DNA of 49,524 nucleotides from JASLDZ01 sp964242625. GTDB lineage: Bacteria; Pseudomonadota; Alphaproteobacteria; Caulobacterales; Caulobacteraceae. The translations under genes were made by a program, and so were the position numbers. Of this stretch, positions 26,416-36,838 are shown piece by piece. The notes below the pieces were generated by a model. It had not been told where the DNA came from, did no database searches, and saw only the letters and a program-made list of their open reading frames with translations. The stretch spans positions 1 to 49,524 of the forward strand of contig CAXTAO010000022.1 in the NCBI GenBank assembly GCA_964242625.1, in the 5' to 3' direction. Each line of letters starts with the position of its first letter. Within the stretch, counting starts at the first letter, position 1.

Positions 26416-26647
26416 GGTCTCGACCGGGTCTCGCCCGGCGCCTCGAAGGGAGGCGACCGGCGGTGTTGCGGATCGCGCGGGTCGGGCGCCGACGCTCCCG
26501 GGATCGAGGGAGCGCGCCCGGCGATCGCGCCGTGGGGCTTCCGCCCGCCCGCTCCGCCACATCGGACGCCGGGTCGAGCCCGCCCCGTCCCGCCGTTCAG
26601 CCCGCGGAGCGCGCCGGTGACATGGAGAGGGTGGAAGCCTTCAAGAG

Positions 26648-27523
26648 CTAGTGCGGATCACCGGATTCGCCAAGCGCTTTCTTGGAACCCATGACCAAAC
26701 GGTCCTTGAGCGCGAGGTCCTTGACCGTGCGCACGCCCTCCGCCCCCGCCTCGCGGCAGAGCGCCTCCACCGCGGCGGACTGGTCGTGGCCGATCTCGAA
26801 TAGGAACTGGCCGCCGGGCTTCAGCACCCGCAGCGCCTCGGGGGCGAGCGTGCGGTAGGCGTCGAGCCCGTCCTCGCCGCCGTCGAGCGCAAGGGGCGGG
26901 TCGTGGTCGCGCACCTCGGGCTCAAGCGCCGCGATCTCTCCGCGCGCAATATACGGCGGGTTGGCGGTCACGAGATCGAAGCCTGCGTCAGGCAGGCCGT
27001 AGGCCCAGTCGCCACGGAGAAGGGCGGCCCGCCCGGCGAGCCCCAGGTTGGCGGCGTTCTCCCGCGCGACCGCCAGCGCCTCCTCCGAGATGTCGACGCC
27101 CAGCCCCCGCGCGGCCGGGCGCTCGGCCAGGATCGACAGGAGGATGGCGCCGGAGCCGACGCCCAGGTCCAGCACCGAGAACCGCGCCGGGACGGGGAAG
27201 AGCGCCAGCGCCTCCTGCACCACGGTCTCGGTGTCGGCGCGGGGCGAGAGCACGGCGGGGCCGACGTCCAGCATGATGGTCCAGAAGCCCTTGCGGCCTA
27301 GGATGCGGCTGACCGGTTCGCGCCGGCCGCGGCGCTCCAGATAGCCGTCGAGCGTCGCCTCCTGCTCGGGCGTGAGCTCGCGGTAGGGGTCGGTCAGTAT
27401 GTCGGCCCGGGTGGCGCCGGCGGCGGCCTCCAGCATCAGGCGCGCGTCGATGGCGGGGCTGTCGACGGCGGCGGCCTTGAGGCGCTCGCGCGCCCGGGTC
27501 CACGCCTGGACGAGAGTGGTCAT
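26648..27523 (-). CDS. prmC: Release factor glutamine methyltransferase PrmC (HemK)
   Basis: This 291-residue SAM-dependent methyltransferase has an N-terminal helical domain (about residues 1-75), the SAM-binding DLGVGSGAI at 119-127 and the catalytic NPPY at 188-191. It N5-methylates the Gln of the GGQ motif of RF1 and RF2. The ATG at 27523 is favoured over one 12 codons upstream because the family starts near TTLVQAWTRARERL. prmC normally follows prfA; here the prmC-DUF4167 pair lies on the opposite strand behind a DUF4142 gene, as if the pair had been inverted as a block. Confidence 0.94.
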   Translation of the reverse strand: MTTLVQAWTRARERLKAAAVDSPAIDARLMLEAAAGATRADILTDPYRELTPEQEATLDGYLERRGRREPVSRILGRKGFWTIMLDVGPAVLSPRADTETVVQEALALFPVPARFSVLDLGVGSGAILLSILAERPAARGLGVDISEEALAVARENAANLGLAGRAALLRGDWAYGLPDAGFDLVTANPPYIARGEIAALEPEVRDHDPPLALDGGEDGLDAYRTLAPEALRVLKPGGQFLFEIGHDQSAAVEALCREAGAEGVRTVKDLALKDRLVMGSKKALGESGDPH

Positions 27524-27622
27524 GCCCGGCTGCCTAGGCGGGCGGGGCTGGAGCGGCAAGGCTCAGGAACGCGGGCCCGCGACGCGCTTTCCGGCTGTGG
27601 TCTTCACCTGCAGGTTTCGCCC

Positions 27623-28978
27623 ATGTTCCGCGCGCCCTGGTCGCCCCGGCCGCCCCGCGGGCTCCGCCCGTTGGAGACCCGCGATCCAGCGGCCGCTGAG
27701 CCCTCCGCGCGGGGACGTCGGCCGGAGGGCGCCAGGACGACGCGCCAGGCGCGCCGCCCGCCGCCGGTCACCGGTCGTATTGAGGCTGCGGCCTTCTTCC
27801 TCGCCGCGGGCGTGATCGCCGCACAGGGGATCGCCCGCAAGCTGGAGAGCGGCGCCGCGGCCGCACCTCTCGGCTCGGGCGGTTCCGCCGGCGATCGCGG
27901 CCGATCGACGGCGCATATTGGCGGCATTCTCGACCTCTTGTCGATCCACGCCGGCGGCGGCCTCGCGGGCCAGGTGCGCCGGGCCGAGCGGTCCGAGCCT
28001 CACCGGGGCCGCAACGCCCAGAGCCCCGCCGACATCCCGGCCCGCGGCTGGCGCGACGTCCTCGCGCGGACCTGGGCGGAGTTCAACGAGGACCGGATCG
28101 TCTCGGTGGCGGCGGGAGTGACCTTCTTTACCCTGCTATCGCTCTTCCCCGCGATCGGCGCCTTTGTCTCGCTGTACGGCCTGTTCGCCGACGTGGGCCA
28201 GGCGGAGAAGCAGCTCTCCCTGTTGCGCGGCCTCGTGCCTCCTGGCGTGCTCGACTTTGTGGGCGGTGAGATGGTGCGGATCGCCGCCGGGCGTTCCGGC
28301 GGACTGGGCGTGGCCTTCGCCGTCACCCTCCTGATCTCGCTCTGGAGCGCCAACGGAGCGGTGAAAGCGCTCTTCGACGGCCTCAACATCGCCTATGAGG
28401 AGCGGGAGAGCCGGGGGCTCGTCAAGCTCAACCTCATCAGCTTCGCCTTCACCTTGGGAGCGCTGGCGTTCGTCGCGCTGGCGCTCGTGGCCGTGGTCGT
28501 GGTTCCCATCGGCCTGCGCCTCCTGGGCCTCGCCTACAGCCCCGGAGCCTGGGTCGCCGAGCTGCGGTGGCCTGCGCTCTTCCTTTTGTCGGCGCTCGGC
28601 ATTTCGGTGGTGTACCGCTACGGGCCAAGCCGGCGCACGCCGCGCTGGCGCTGGATCACCTGGGGAGGCGGGTTCGCGGCCCTCCTGTGGCTCGCCGCAT
28701 CGCTCCTGTTCTCCTGGTACGTCGCCAACTTCGCCCACTACGACAAGACCTACGGCTCGTTGGGCGCCGTGGTCGGCTTCATGACCTGGATCTGGTACTC
28801 CACCATCATCATCCTGTTCGGGGCCGAGCTGAACTCGGAGCTCGAGCACCAGACGGCGGTGGACACCACCGTCGGCGCGCCCAAGCCGATGGGAGCGCGG
28901 GGTGCGAGCATGGCCGATACGCTCGGAGCCGTGCGCTCGCGCCGCCGCAAGCCCGCCGCCGCCCCAGCCGTCGCCTAG
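27623..28978 (+). CDS. YihY/BrkB-family inner membrane protein
   Basis: This 451-residue protein's BrkB/YihY domain runs from about residue 135 to 415, beginning GWRDVLARTWAEFNEDRI, with about six membrane helices and the signature YGSLGAVVGFMTWIWYS near the end. The family was once misnamed ribonuclease BN; it is a membrane protein of unclear function. The first 130 residues are Arg/Pro/Gly-rich with one hydrophobic stretch (AAAFFLAAGVIAAQGIA) and are longer than usual, so the start may lie further downstream. It diverges from prmC, and its TAG stop overlaps the stop of the convergent permease gene. Confidence 0.85.
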   Translation: MFRAPWSPRPPRGLRPLETRDPAAAEPSARGRRPEGARTTRQARRPPPVTGRIEAAAFFLAAGVIAAQGIARKLESGAAAAPLGSGGSAGDRGRSTAHIGGILDLLSIHAGGGLAGQVRRAERSEPHRGRNAQSPADIPARGWRDVLARTWAEFNEDRIVSVAAGVTFFTLLSLFPAIGAFVSLYGLFADVGQAEKQLSLLRGLVPPGVLDFVGGEMVRIAAGRSGGLGVAFAVTLLISLWSANGAVKALFDGLNIAYEERESRGLVKLNLISFAFTLGALAFVALALVAVVVVPIGLRLLGLAYSPGAWVAELRWPALFLLSALGISVVYRYGPSRRTPRWRWITWGGGFAALLWLAASLLFSWYVANFAHYDKTYGSLGAVVGFMTWIWYSTIIILFGAELNSELEHQTAVDTTVGAPKPMGARGASMADTLGAVRSRRRKPAAAPAVA

Positions 28979-30315
28979 GCCGCTTCGTCCGGCGCGGGTC
29001 CCGGGCGCCATTCGCGTGGGCGCAGCGATGTGGCCCACCAGCCGAAAGCAGCCAGCGCGATCGCCGCCGCGGCGACGAGGCTGGGTCGCCCCTCCGCCGG
29101 GTCGAGCAGGTCGGCGAGGAGGACGCCCCCGCAGGCGATGAGTGCGGCCACCGCCCCCGCCCAGCCCAGCGGCGAGCGGAACCGGGCCTGCGCCGTCGCG
29201 CCCGTGCGTCGCCCGGCGATCAGCGCGAGCTGCAGCGCGGCGTAGATCAGCGTGATGCTCGTGCCCGTCAGTACCAGGAGCACGTGCAACGGCAGGGCGC
29301 ACATCGCCGCCGACGCCGCGCCCACCGCCAGCGTCGCCGCCCGGGGCGCGCGGCCGCGCAGGTGCACCGCGCCCCACCACCGGTTGAGGGCGCCCGGCCA
29401 CATCTCGTCGCGCGCCGCAGCGTAGACCTGCCGCGCTGAAAGGAGCACGAGCGCCGCCACCGCGTTGGCCACCGCCAGCGCGACCAGGAGGTCGAGCCCT
29501 GCGGCGATGTCGGGCCCGAACCGCGCCCGCACGAGGCCCCCCATCATCGCCGGGTCGGCGAACAGCCGCGCGAGGTCGGGCGCGCCGGTGAGCGCGAGGG
29601 CGGTGGGCGCCATCTCCGCCACGGCGGTGATCCCCAACGCCAGCAGCACCGCCGTTCCAAGTCGTCGCCGCGCGTCGCGCGTCTCCTCTGCGAAGTAGGC
29701 GGCCGAGCCGTAGCCGTCGAAGGCGAACAGCGCGACCGCGGCGGAGAGCCCCAGCGCCAGCGCCGGCGTGGTCACGAGCCGGCCGCCGTCGAGGTGTATG
29801 GGATGGAGCAGCACCTCTGCGCCGCGCGCAGGGTGGAGGAGCCCCGCGGCCGTCACGAGCGCCACCGCGGCGAGTTCGCCCGCCAGCGCCGCGCCCGTGG
29901 TCCATGCGCCGGCGCGGATGTCGAACAGCCCGAGCGTGGTGCAGAGCGCCACGACCGCAAGCGCCACCGGCTGGGCCGGCGCGGCGGGCCAGGCGGCGTG
30001 CAGGTAGTCGGCCACGCCCAGCGCGAACACCGCCGCGGTCAGGAGCGAGTTCAGGAGGTTCAGCGCGAACACGACCGCGCCCATCGCCGGGCCGAGCGTC
30101 AGCCCCGTCATCACGTACTCGCCGCCGGCGTGCGGGAAGGCGGACGCCAGCTCGGCGTAGCTCAGTGCGACAAGGAAGGCGACGAGCCCCGCCGCGCCGA
30201 GCGCCAGCATGGCTCCCGTGCCCGCCTCGCGGATCACGTCGGGCACGATGATGAACACCGACGAGGCGGGTGTGGCGGCGGAGAGCGTCAGGAACAGCAC
30301 GCCCAGGAGGCCCAT
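28975..30315 (-). CDS. APC-family amino acid permease
   Basis: This 446-residue protein has about twelve membrane helices. The first begins at once, LFLTLSAATPASSVFIIVPD, matching helix 1 of the APC superfamily; helix 2 has YAELASAFPHAGGEYVM, the conserved Glu and Gly pattern, and FAFDGYGSAAYFAEE matches helix 6 with its following loop. It would import or exchange amino acids or polyamines; the substrate cannot be told. The start at 30315 is the only standard one downstream of in-frame stops. It lies 62 bases after rmuC on the same strand and its stop overlaps that of the YihY gene. Confidence 0.88.
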   Translation of the reverse strand: MGLLGVLFLTLSAATPASSVFIIVPDVIREAGTGAMLALGAAGLVAFLVALSYAELASAFPHAGGEYVMTGLTLGPAMGAVVFALNLLNSLLTAAVFALGVADYLHAAWPAAPAQPVALAVVALCTTLGLFDIRAGAWTTGAALAGELAAVALVTAAGLLHPARGAEVLLHPIHLDGGRLVTTPALALGLSAAVALFAFDGYGSAAYFAEETRDARRRLGTAVLLALGITAVAEMAPTALALTGAPDLARLFADPAMMGGLVRARFGPDIAAGLDLLVALAVANAVAALVLLSARQVYAAARDEMWPGALNRWWGAVHLRGRAPRAATLAVGAASAAMCALPLHVLLVLTGTSITLIYAALQLALIAGRRTGATAQARFRSPLGWAGAVAALIACGGVLLADLLDPAEGRPSLVAAAAIALAAFGWWATSLRPREWRPGPAPDEAA

Positions 30316-30377
30316 GCGCCGGGCGAGCCCGGGCGCGGTCGCGGAAGCCGCCGCGGGTGAGGCCGAGGACCCGTCGA

Positions 30378-31880
30378 TCAGGCCGCCTCCGCCTCGTCGT
30401 CATCACCGCGCGCGGGGGCGGACGGGCTCTTCAGCGCAAGCAGCGGCTCGGCGGAGGGCTCCGGCGGGCTCAGCGCCTCCACGCCCTTAAGCCGCTTCTC
30501 CACCGCCCGGTTGCGGACGGCGATCTTCTCGTGAAGTCCCTTGGCCTGATCGAGCTTCTCGCCGAGCTTGGCCCAGTGATCGCCGTAGGTGCGGAACTCC
30601 GCCTTGGCGGCGCGCAAGACGTCCCACACCTCCGACGAGCGTTTCTCCACCGCCAGCGTGCGGAAACCCATCTGCAGGCTGTTCAGGATAGCGGCCAGGG
30701 TGGTCGGCCCTGTCACCATGATCTTGTGCGCTGACTGAAGATCGCTGACGAGCCCCGGGCGCCGGATCACCTCGGCGAACAGCCCCTCGGTGGGCAGGTA
30801 CATGATGGCGAAGTCGGTGGTGTGGGGCGGCTGGACGTACTTGGCGCAGATCGACTTGGCCTGGACTCGGACCGCTCGCTCAAGTGCGGCGGAGCATGCT
30901 TCTACTTCGGCCGGATCGCCGCGGTCCTGCGCGTGCTGCAGCTTCTCGAAGTCCTCCTGCGGGAACTTGCAGTCGATGGGGAGCCATAGCGGGCGCTCGC
31001 CGCGCTCGCCCTTGCCAGGGAGTTTGATGGCGTAGTCGACCCGCTCGCCCGCGCCGGAGCGCACCGACACCTGCGCCTCGTACTGGTCGGCGGTCAGCAT
31101 GTCCTCCAGGAGCTGGCCGAGCCTGAGCTCGCCCCAGCCGCCGCGTGACTTGACGTTGGTGAGCACGCGCTTGAGGTCGCCGACGCCGGTCGCCAGCGAC
31201 TGCATCTCGCCCAGCCCCTTGTGCACTGCCTCCAGGTGGTCGCTGACCGTCTTGAACTTCTCGCCGAGCCGCGCTTCGAGCGTGGCGGAGAGCTTCTCGT
31301 CGACCACGCCGCGCATCTCGTCGAGCTTCTTCTCGTTTCCCTGGCGCAGGCCGTCGAGCTGGCCGCGCACCTGCTCGCGCAGCGCCTCGTGCTTGTCGGC
31401 GCTGTCCTTCGCGAACGCCTCCACGCGCTCGCCCATCAGCTTGAGCGCGCCTTCCGTGCGCTCGCGCAGCTCCTTCACCGCCAGGTGCGTGTCGGTCAGG
31501 CTGCGCGACTGGCGCTCACTGAACGCGGCGACGTGGCGTTCCAGCGCCTCGTCCGAGTGCTTGCGCCCGACGGCCTGCTCCTCGCGCAGGCCGCGCAGCT
31601 GGCCCGCCTGCGCCTGCTCGGACTGGGCGAGTCGGGTCTGAAGGCCGGTGGAGAGCGCGATCAGCTCCTGCTTGAGCTCCTGCCGGAAGCCGCCGAAATC
31701 GGCGCGGAAGTCGCGCGGCAGCTTCTCCAATTCGCGCTCCAGCGCCGCCAGCCGGCCGAACACCTCGGGGTGGACCTCCGGCGCGCGCGGGGCCTCGGCG
31801 GCGCGCGCCGCCCTGAGCGCGAGAAGGGCGGAGGCGAAGGCGGCCAGGGCGGCCAGAAGAGCGACGGCGAGCACGAGCAT
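30378..31880 (-). CDS. rmuC: DNA recombination protein RmuC
   Basis: This 500-residue RmuC protein has an N-terminal membrane helix (residues 1-25), a long coiled coil (about 40-200) and the RmuC nuclease-like domain (about 200-430) with blocks such as SRGGWGELRLGQLLEDML and the LPIDCKFPQEDFEKL, FAIMYLPTEGLFAEV and KIMVTGPTTLAAIL segments. It limits inversions and other rearrangements at short inverted repeats, a role of some interest given the inverted-repeat element in this window. It is widely conserved in alphaproteobacteria. The C-terminus is acidic. Confidence 0.93.
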   Translation of the reverse strand: MLVLAVALLAALAAFASALLALRAARAAEAPRAPEVHPEVFGRLAALERELEKLPRDFRADFGGFRQELKQELIALSTGLQTRLAQSEQAQAGQLRGLREEQAVGRKHSDEALERHVAAFSERQSRSLTDTHLAVKELRERTEGALKLMGERVEAFAKDSADKHEALREQVRGQLDGLRQGNEKKLDEMRGVVDEKLSATLEARLGEKFKTVSDHLEAVHKGLGEMQSLATGVGDLKRVLTNVKSRGGWGELRLGQLLEDMLTADQYEAQVSVRSGAGERVDYAIKLPGKGERGERPLWLPIDCKFPQEDFEKLQHAQDRGDPAEVEACSAALERAVRVQAKSICAKYVQPPHTTDFAIMYLPTEGLFAEVIRRPGLVSDLQSAHKIMVTGPTTLAAILNSLQMGFRTLAVEKRSSEVWDVLRAAKAEFRTYGDHWAKLGEKLDQAKGLHEKIAVRNRAVEKRLKGVEALSPPEPSAEPLLALKSPSAPARGDDDEAEAA

Positions 31881-31941
31881 GACGGCGCATCGCTAGCACA
31901 CCGTCCTGATTCGTTCTCCCCGCGCCCGGGGTCGCCGGGCC

Positions 31942-32325
31942 CTAGCGCGTGCGCTTCCCCAACGCCTTGGCTTCGGCGTCGGTCAGGGGCGTGATGCTCT
32001 GCATAAAACAGGGCATGGGGGCCACGTCGCCGGGCGAACTCACGTAGAGGTGGGCGTCGTGCGGGCCGCAGATCGACGAGCCGCCGAGCAGTACGGTCGT
32101 GATGATCGGCAGCTGGCGGGTCAGCGCCGGGCAGATGTTGGTCACCACCTGGAAGCGCCGCCGGCCGGACGTGACCAGGATGGTGTGATCATCCACCGGG
32201 GCCCAGCTCGGGTCTTGAATCTGCTCGATGCACTGTCCCTTCAGCGTGTCGCCCGGGCCGGCGGTCGCGTGGGAGGCGGGCGGAGCCGCCAGGGCGGCGG
32301 CGAGGAGAAGGGCGACGGCGGTCAT
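31942..32325 (-). CDS. Small secreted protein, DUF6491-like
   Basis: This 127-residue protein starts at the ATG at 32325, which has ggag just upstream and gives a clean signal peptide ending near ASHATAG. The mature part has four Cys (QCIEQIQD, NICPALT, SSICGPHDA, PMPCFMQ) and the pattern VDDHTILVTSGRRRFQVVT followed by a C-terminal LTDAEAKALG. This resembles small periplasmic proteins labelled DUF6491; the match is from memory and moderate. It diverges from clpB across a 164-base promoter region. The function is unknown. Confidence 0.65.
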   Translation of the reverse strand: MTAVALLLAAALAAPPASHATAGPGDTLKGQCIEQIQDPSWAPVDDHTILVTSGRRRFQVVTNICPALTRQLPIITTVLLGGSSICGPHDAHLYVSSPGDVAPMPCFMQSITPLTDAEAKALGKRTR

Positions 32326-32489
32326 GGCGAACTCCAAGGTATGCAGGTGACTCTCGCCGGCTGCCTCGGGTTCCACGCCCCGTCCGCCCGCCTCTTGTGT
32401 GCTCAATCCGCCACACCATGTAGCTTCGGCCGCCGGGCGTCGCCTCCGAGAGGGGCGTCCGGCGGGATCGCCGCCTCCAGGGGGACGCC

Positions 32490-35072
<2,583 letters not shown>

Positions 35073-35101
35073 ATGGTTGCACCCCCTTACGTAGCTGCTT
35101 T

Positions 35102-35135
35102 AGCCTAGACGAAGAAAATGTCCTGCGCCTAGGCT
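35102..35135 (+). promoter_or_regulatory. Inverted repeat between clpB and the DUF262 gene
   Basis: agcctag (35102-35108) and ctaggct (35129-35135) are exact reverse complements 20 bases apart, seven bases before the GTG start of the DUF262 gene. This could be a repressor operator for the two-gene unit, or the two halves could pair in RNA and cover the start region. The site is in the AT-rich flank, so it arrived with the island rather than with clpB. Confidence 0.4.
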
Positions 35136-35142
35136 TCAGCTC

Positions 35143-36213
35143 GTGCCATCATATTTGAATCTGACTCGGACTACTTATAAAGTCACAGACTTTCTAAGTT
35201 GGGCGCGTAATAGCGAACTCAGTCTAAGTCCAAGCTTTCAGCGCCGCCCCGTGTGGAGGCCCTCTGCCAAATCGTACTTCATTGACACTGTCGTACGCGG
35301 CTTACCAGTACCGATTGTATTCGTTCGTGAAATCACCGACACTAAAACTCTGAAGACCGTTCGCGAGATTGTCGACGGTCAGCAGAGGATAAGAACTCTG
35401 ATTTCCTACGTTAACGGCGCCCTTCTTCCTGACTGGAAGAAAGAACAGGATGAATTTACCGTTCAAAAGTCTCACAATTCGGAGCTAGCTGGGAAAAACT
35501 TTGACAGACTCGATGAGCGACAAAAATCTCTGATCATAAACTACGAGATTTCTACGCATATCTTACCGCCAGATACTTCAGACACCCAAGTCTTGGATAT
35601 ATTCAGGAGAATGAACGCTACTGGTACCAAATTAAACGATCAAGAATTGCGAAACGCGCAGTTTCATGGCGAGTTTATACAGTCAGTATACGGGTTATCG
35701 CTGGACTTTCTTGATAGGTGGCGAGCGTGGGGAATGTTTACAGAATACGACATTGCTCGAATGCAAGAGGCGGAATTCTTAAGTGAAATTTATATTCTAG
35801 TTTTGAGAGGAATCTCTGAGCGCACTCAATCATTCATAGATAGTGTTTACGAAGATTACGAAGTGACGTTCAAAGAGAGGTCCGCAGTAGAGAGAAGGGT
35901 TGCTACCACCTTCGAGTCGATCGAAAAGTCGGTTGATGTAAGGTCTACTGTGTTCAGGAACAGAATTCTCTTTTATCCGCTATTTGCTGCATTTTATGAT
36001 GTACTGTACGGATTGGGCTCAACGTTGAGCTCCGCGGCCATGGCTGCGCCGCCAGCACGTTCCATTTTTGAGCTCCTGGGTCGGGAGCGAGCGCTTTCCG
36101 AGCGTGTCAATTTACCCAGCGACGTCTACGAAGCACTGCTCAGTCGATCCAATAGGAAATCAAATCGCCAAGCGCTCTTTTCATACCTAAGATCATCACT
36201 AGTTTCGACCTAA
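35143..36213 (+). CDS. DUF262 (GmrS-like) protein of a putative conflict/defence pair
   Basis: This 356-residue protein's N-terminal DUF262 domain has the family motifs PSFQRRPVW (30-38), VDGQQRIRTL (77-86, with DGQQR at 78-82) and FRRMNATGTKLNDQELRNAQF (154-174). DUF262 domains occur in GmrSD-type restriction systems, where they act with a DUF1524 HNH nuclease. No DUF1524 or H-N-H pattern is present here; the last 180 residues are helical and of unknown type. The GTG start is the first in frame after the inverted repeat. Composition is AT-rich, with ATA, AGA and TTA codons rare in the neighbours, so the gene is probably acquired. One base separates its stop from the HEPN gene. Confidence 0.85.
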   Translation: MPSYLNLTRTTYKVTDFLSWARNSELSLSPSFQRRPVWRPSAKSYFIDTVVRGLPVPIVFVREITDTKTLKTVREIVDGQQRIRTLISYVNGALLPDWKKEQDEFTVQKSHNSELAGKNFDRLDERQKSLIINYEISTHILPPDTSDTQVLDIFRRMNATGTKLNDQELRNAQFHGEFIQSVYGLSLDFLDRWRAWGMFTEYDIARMQEAEFLSEIYILVLRGISERTQSFIDSVYEDYEVTFKERSAVERRVATTFESIEKSVDVRSTVFRNRILFYPLFAAFYDVLYGLGSTLSSAAMAAPPARSIFELLGRERALSERVNLPSDVYEALLSRSNRKSNRQALFSYLRSSLVST

Positions 36214-36214
36214 A

Positions 36215-36832
36215 ATGGCTACCGCAGATAGTTTTCGTATGACTATCCAGCAAATACTGCGCGCCCGCTCTCAGCTAGAAAAGCGCCACGCTCGTCGAGG
36301 AACGCCTAACACGACTCGCTCCTTCGCCGTACAAGGTTTGTACCTGCTTGGGATAAGAGCGTTTGAGTCTTACCTTGAAGAGCAAATACTAAACTTAGCT
36401 ACTGGAGAGTCGACCTGGGCAGCGAGGGTCATCGATGGGGTTTCGCATGTATGCGTGCCTAGGCTTAGGGAAAATAGAAGAGATCTTCTGATCGAGATAG
36501 TTTTTCGAAACCGAGCGTATGCGACCTATCTGCCCTATCGTAACACACAAGATCTTGCGAAGTTTCTTTTTGAAGGTGGCGCTCCCTTTACGAGCCTGGC
36601 AATAGCTGAGAAACAAATACTTTCCCGGTGCTCAAAAGTAAGGAATTTTATAGCTCATAATAGCGCGTCTGCTCGCGCCGAGTTCGTCGAAGAAGCCACA
36701 AAGATAGCCGCATTTAGGCGGACCCCAAGGAGGGTAATAGATTACTTAGACCTTGGTATGCGGGCGGGCGTGACCTATTTCGAGCACGACATCACAACTC
36801 TGGTCAGAGTGGCCAACTTTCCGAGCGCATAA
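36215..36832 (+). CDS. HEPN-type putative ribonuclease, partner of the DUF262 protein
   Basis: This 205-residue protein is predicted mostly helical, with the HEPN signature R-X4-H: Arg143 to His148 in KVRNFIAHNS. An earlier helix, LGIRAFESYLEEQILN (45-60), is also HEPN-like. HEPN proteins are commonly metal-independent RNases in toxin-antitoxin and anti-phage systems. It may belong to the MAE_28990/MAE_18760 HEPN-like group that is often encoded beside DUF262 genes, but I cannot confirm this. Start ATG at 36215 is one base after the upstream stop; M9 is an alternative. The gene is AT-rich. Repeat copy B begins six bases after its stop. RNase function rests on the motif alone. Confidence 0.78.
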   Translation: MATADSFRMTIQQILRARSQLEKRHARRGTPNTTRSFAVQGLYLLGIRAFESYLEEQILNLATGESTWAARVIDGVSHVCVPRLRENRRDLLIEIVFRNRAYATYLPYRNTQDLAKFLFEGGAPFTSLAIAEKQILSRCSKVRNFIAHNSASARAEFVEEATKIAAFRRTPRRVIDYLDLGMRAGVTYFEHDITTLVRVANFPSA

Positions 36833-36838
36833 TAGCGC

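Noticed and set aside
28136..30406. Long reverse-strand open frame (756 codons) over the YihY and permease genes
   Set aside because: It overlaps two well-supported genes and its product is a Gly/Arg low-complexity string. It is a frame shadow.
30378..32325. RmuC and the small secreted protein as part of the defence island
   Set aside because: Both have normal composition for the genome. RmuC is a core gene, and clpB separates them from the AT-rich pair.
32394..32421. Possible heat-shock promoter before clpB (cttgtg, 16 bases, ccatgt)
   Set aside because: It only loosely resembles an alphaproteobacterial RpoH promoter, and similar matches occur by chance. clpB is expected to have one, but I cannot place it with confidence.
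36395..36616. Reverse open frame inside the HEPN gene as an antisense toxin or antitoxin
   Set aside because: It has no ribosome site and no recognisable domain. The forward frame is supported by the HEPN motif and coupling to DUF262.
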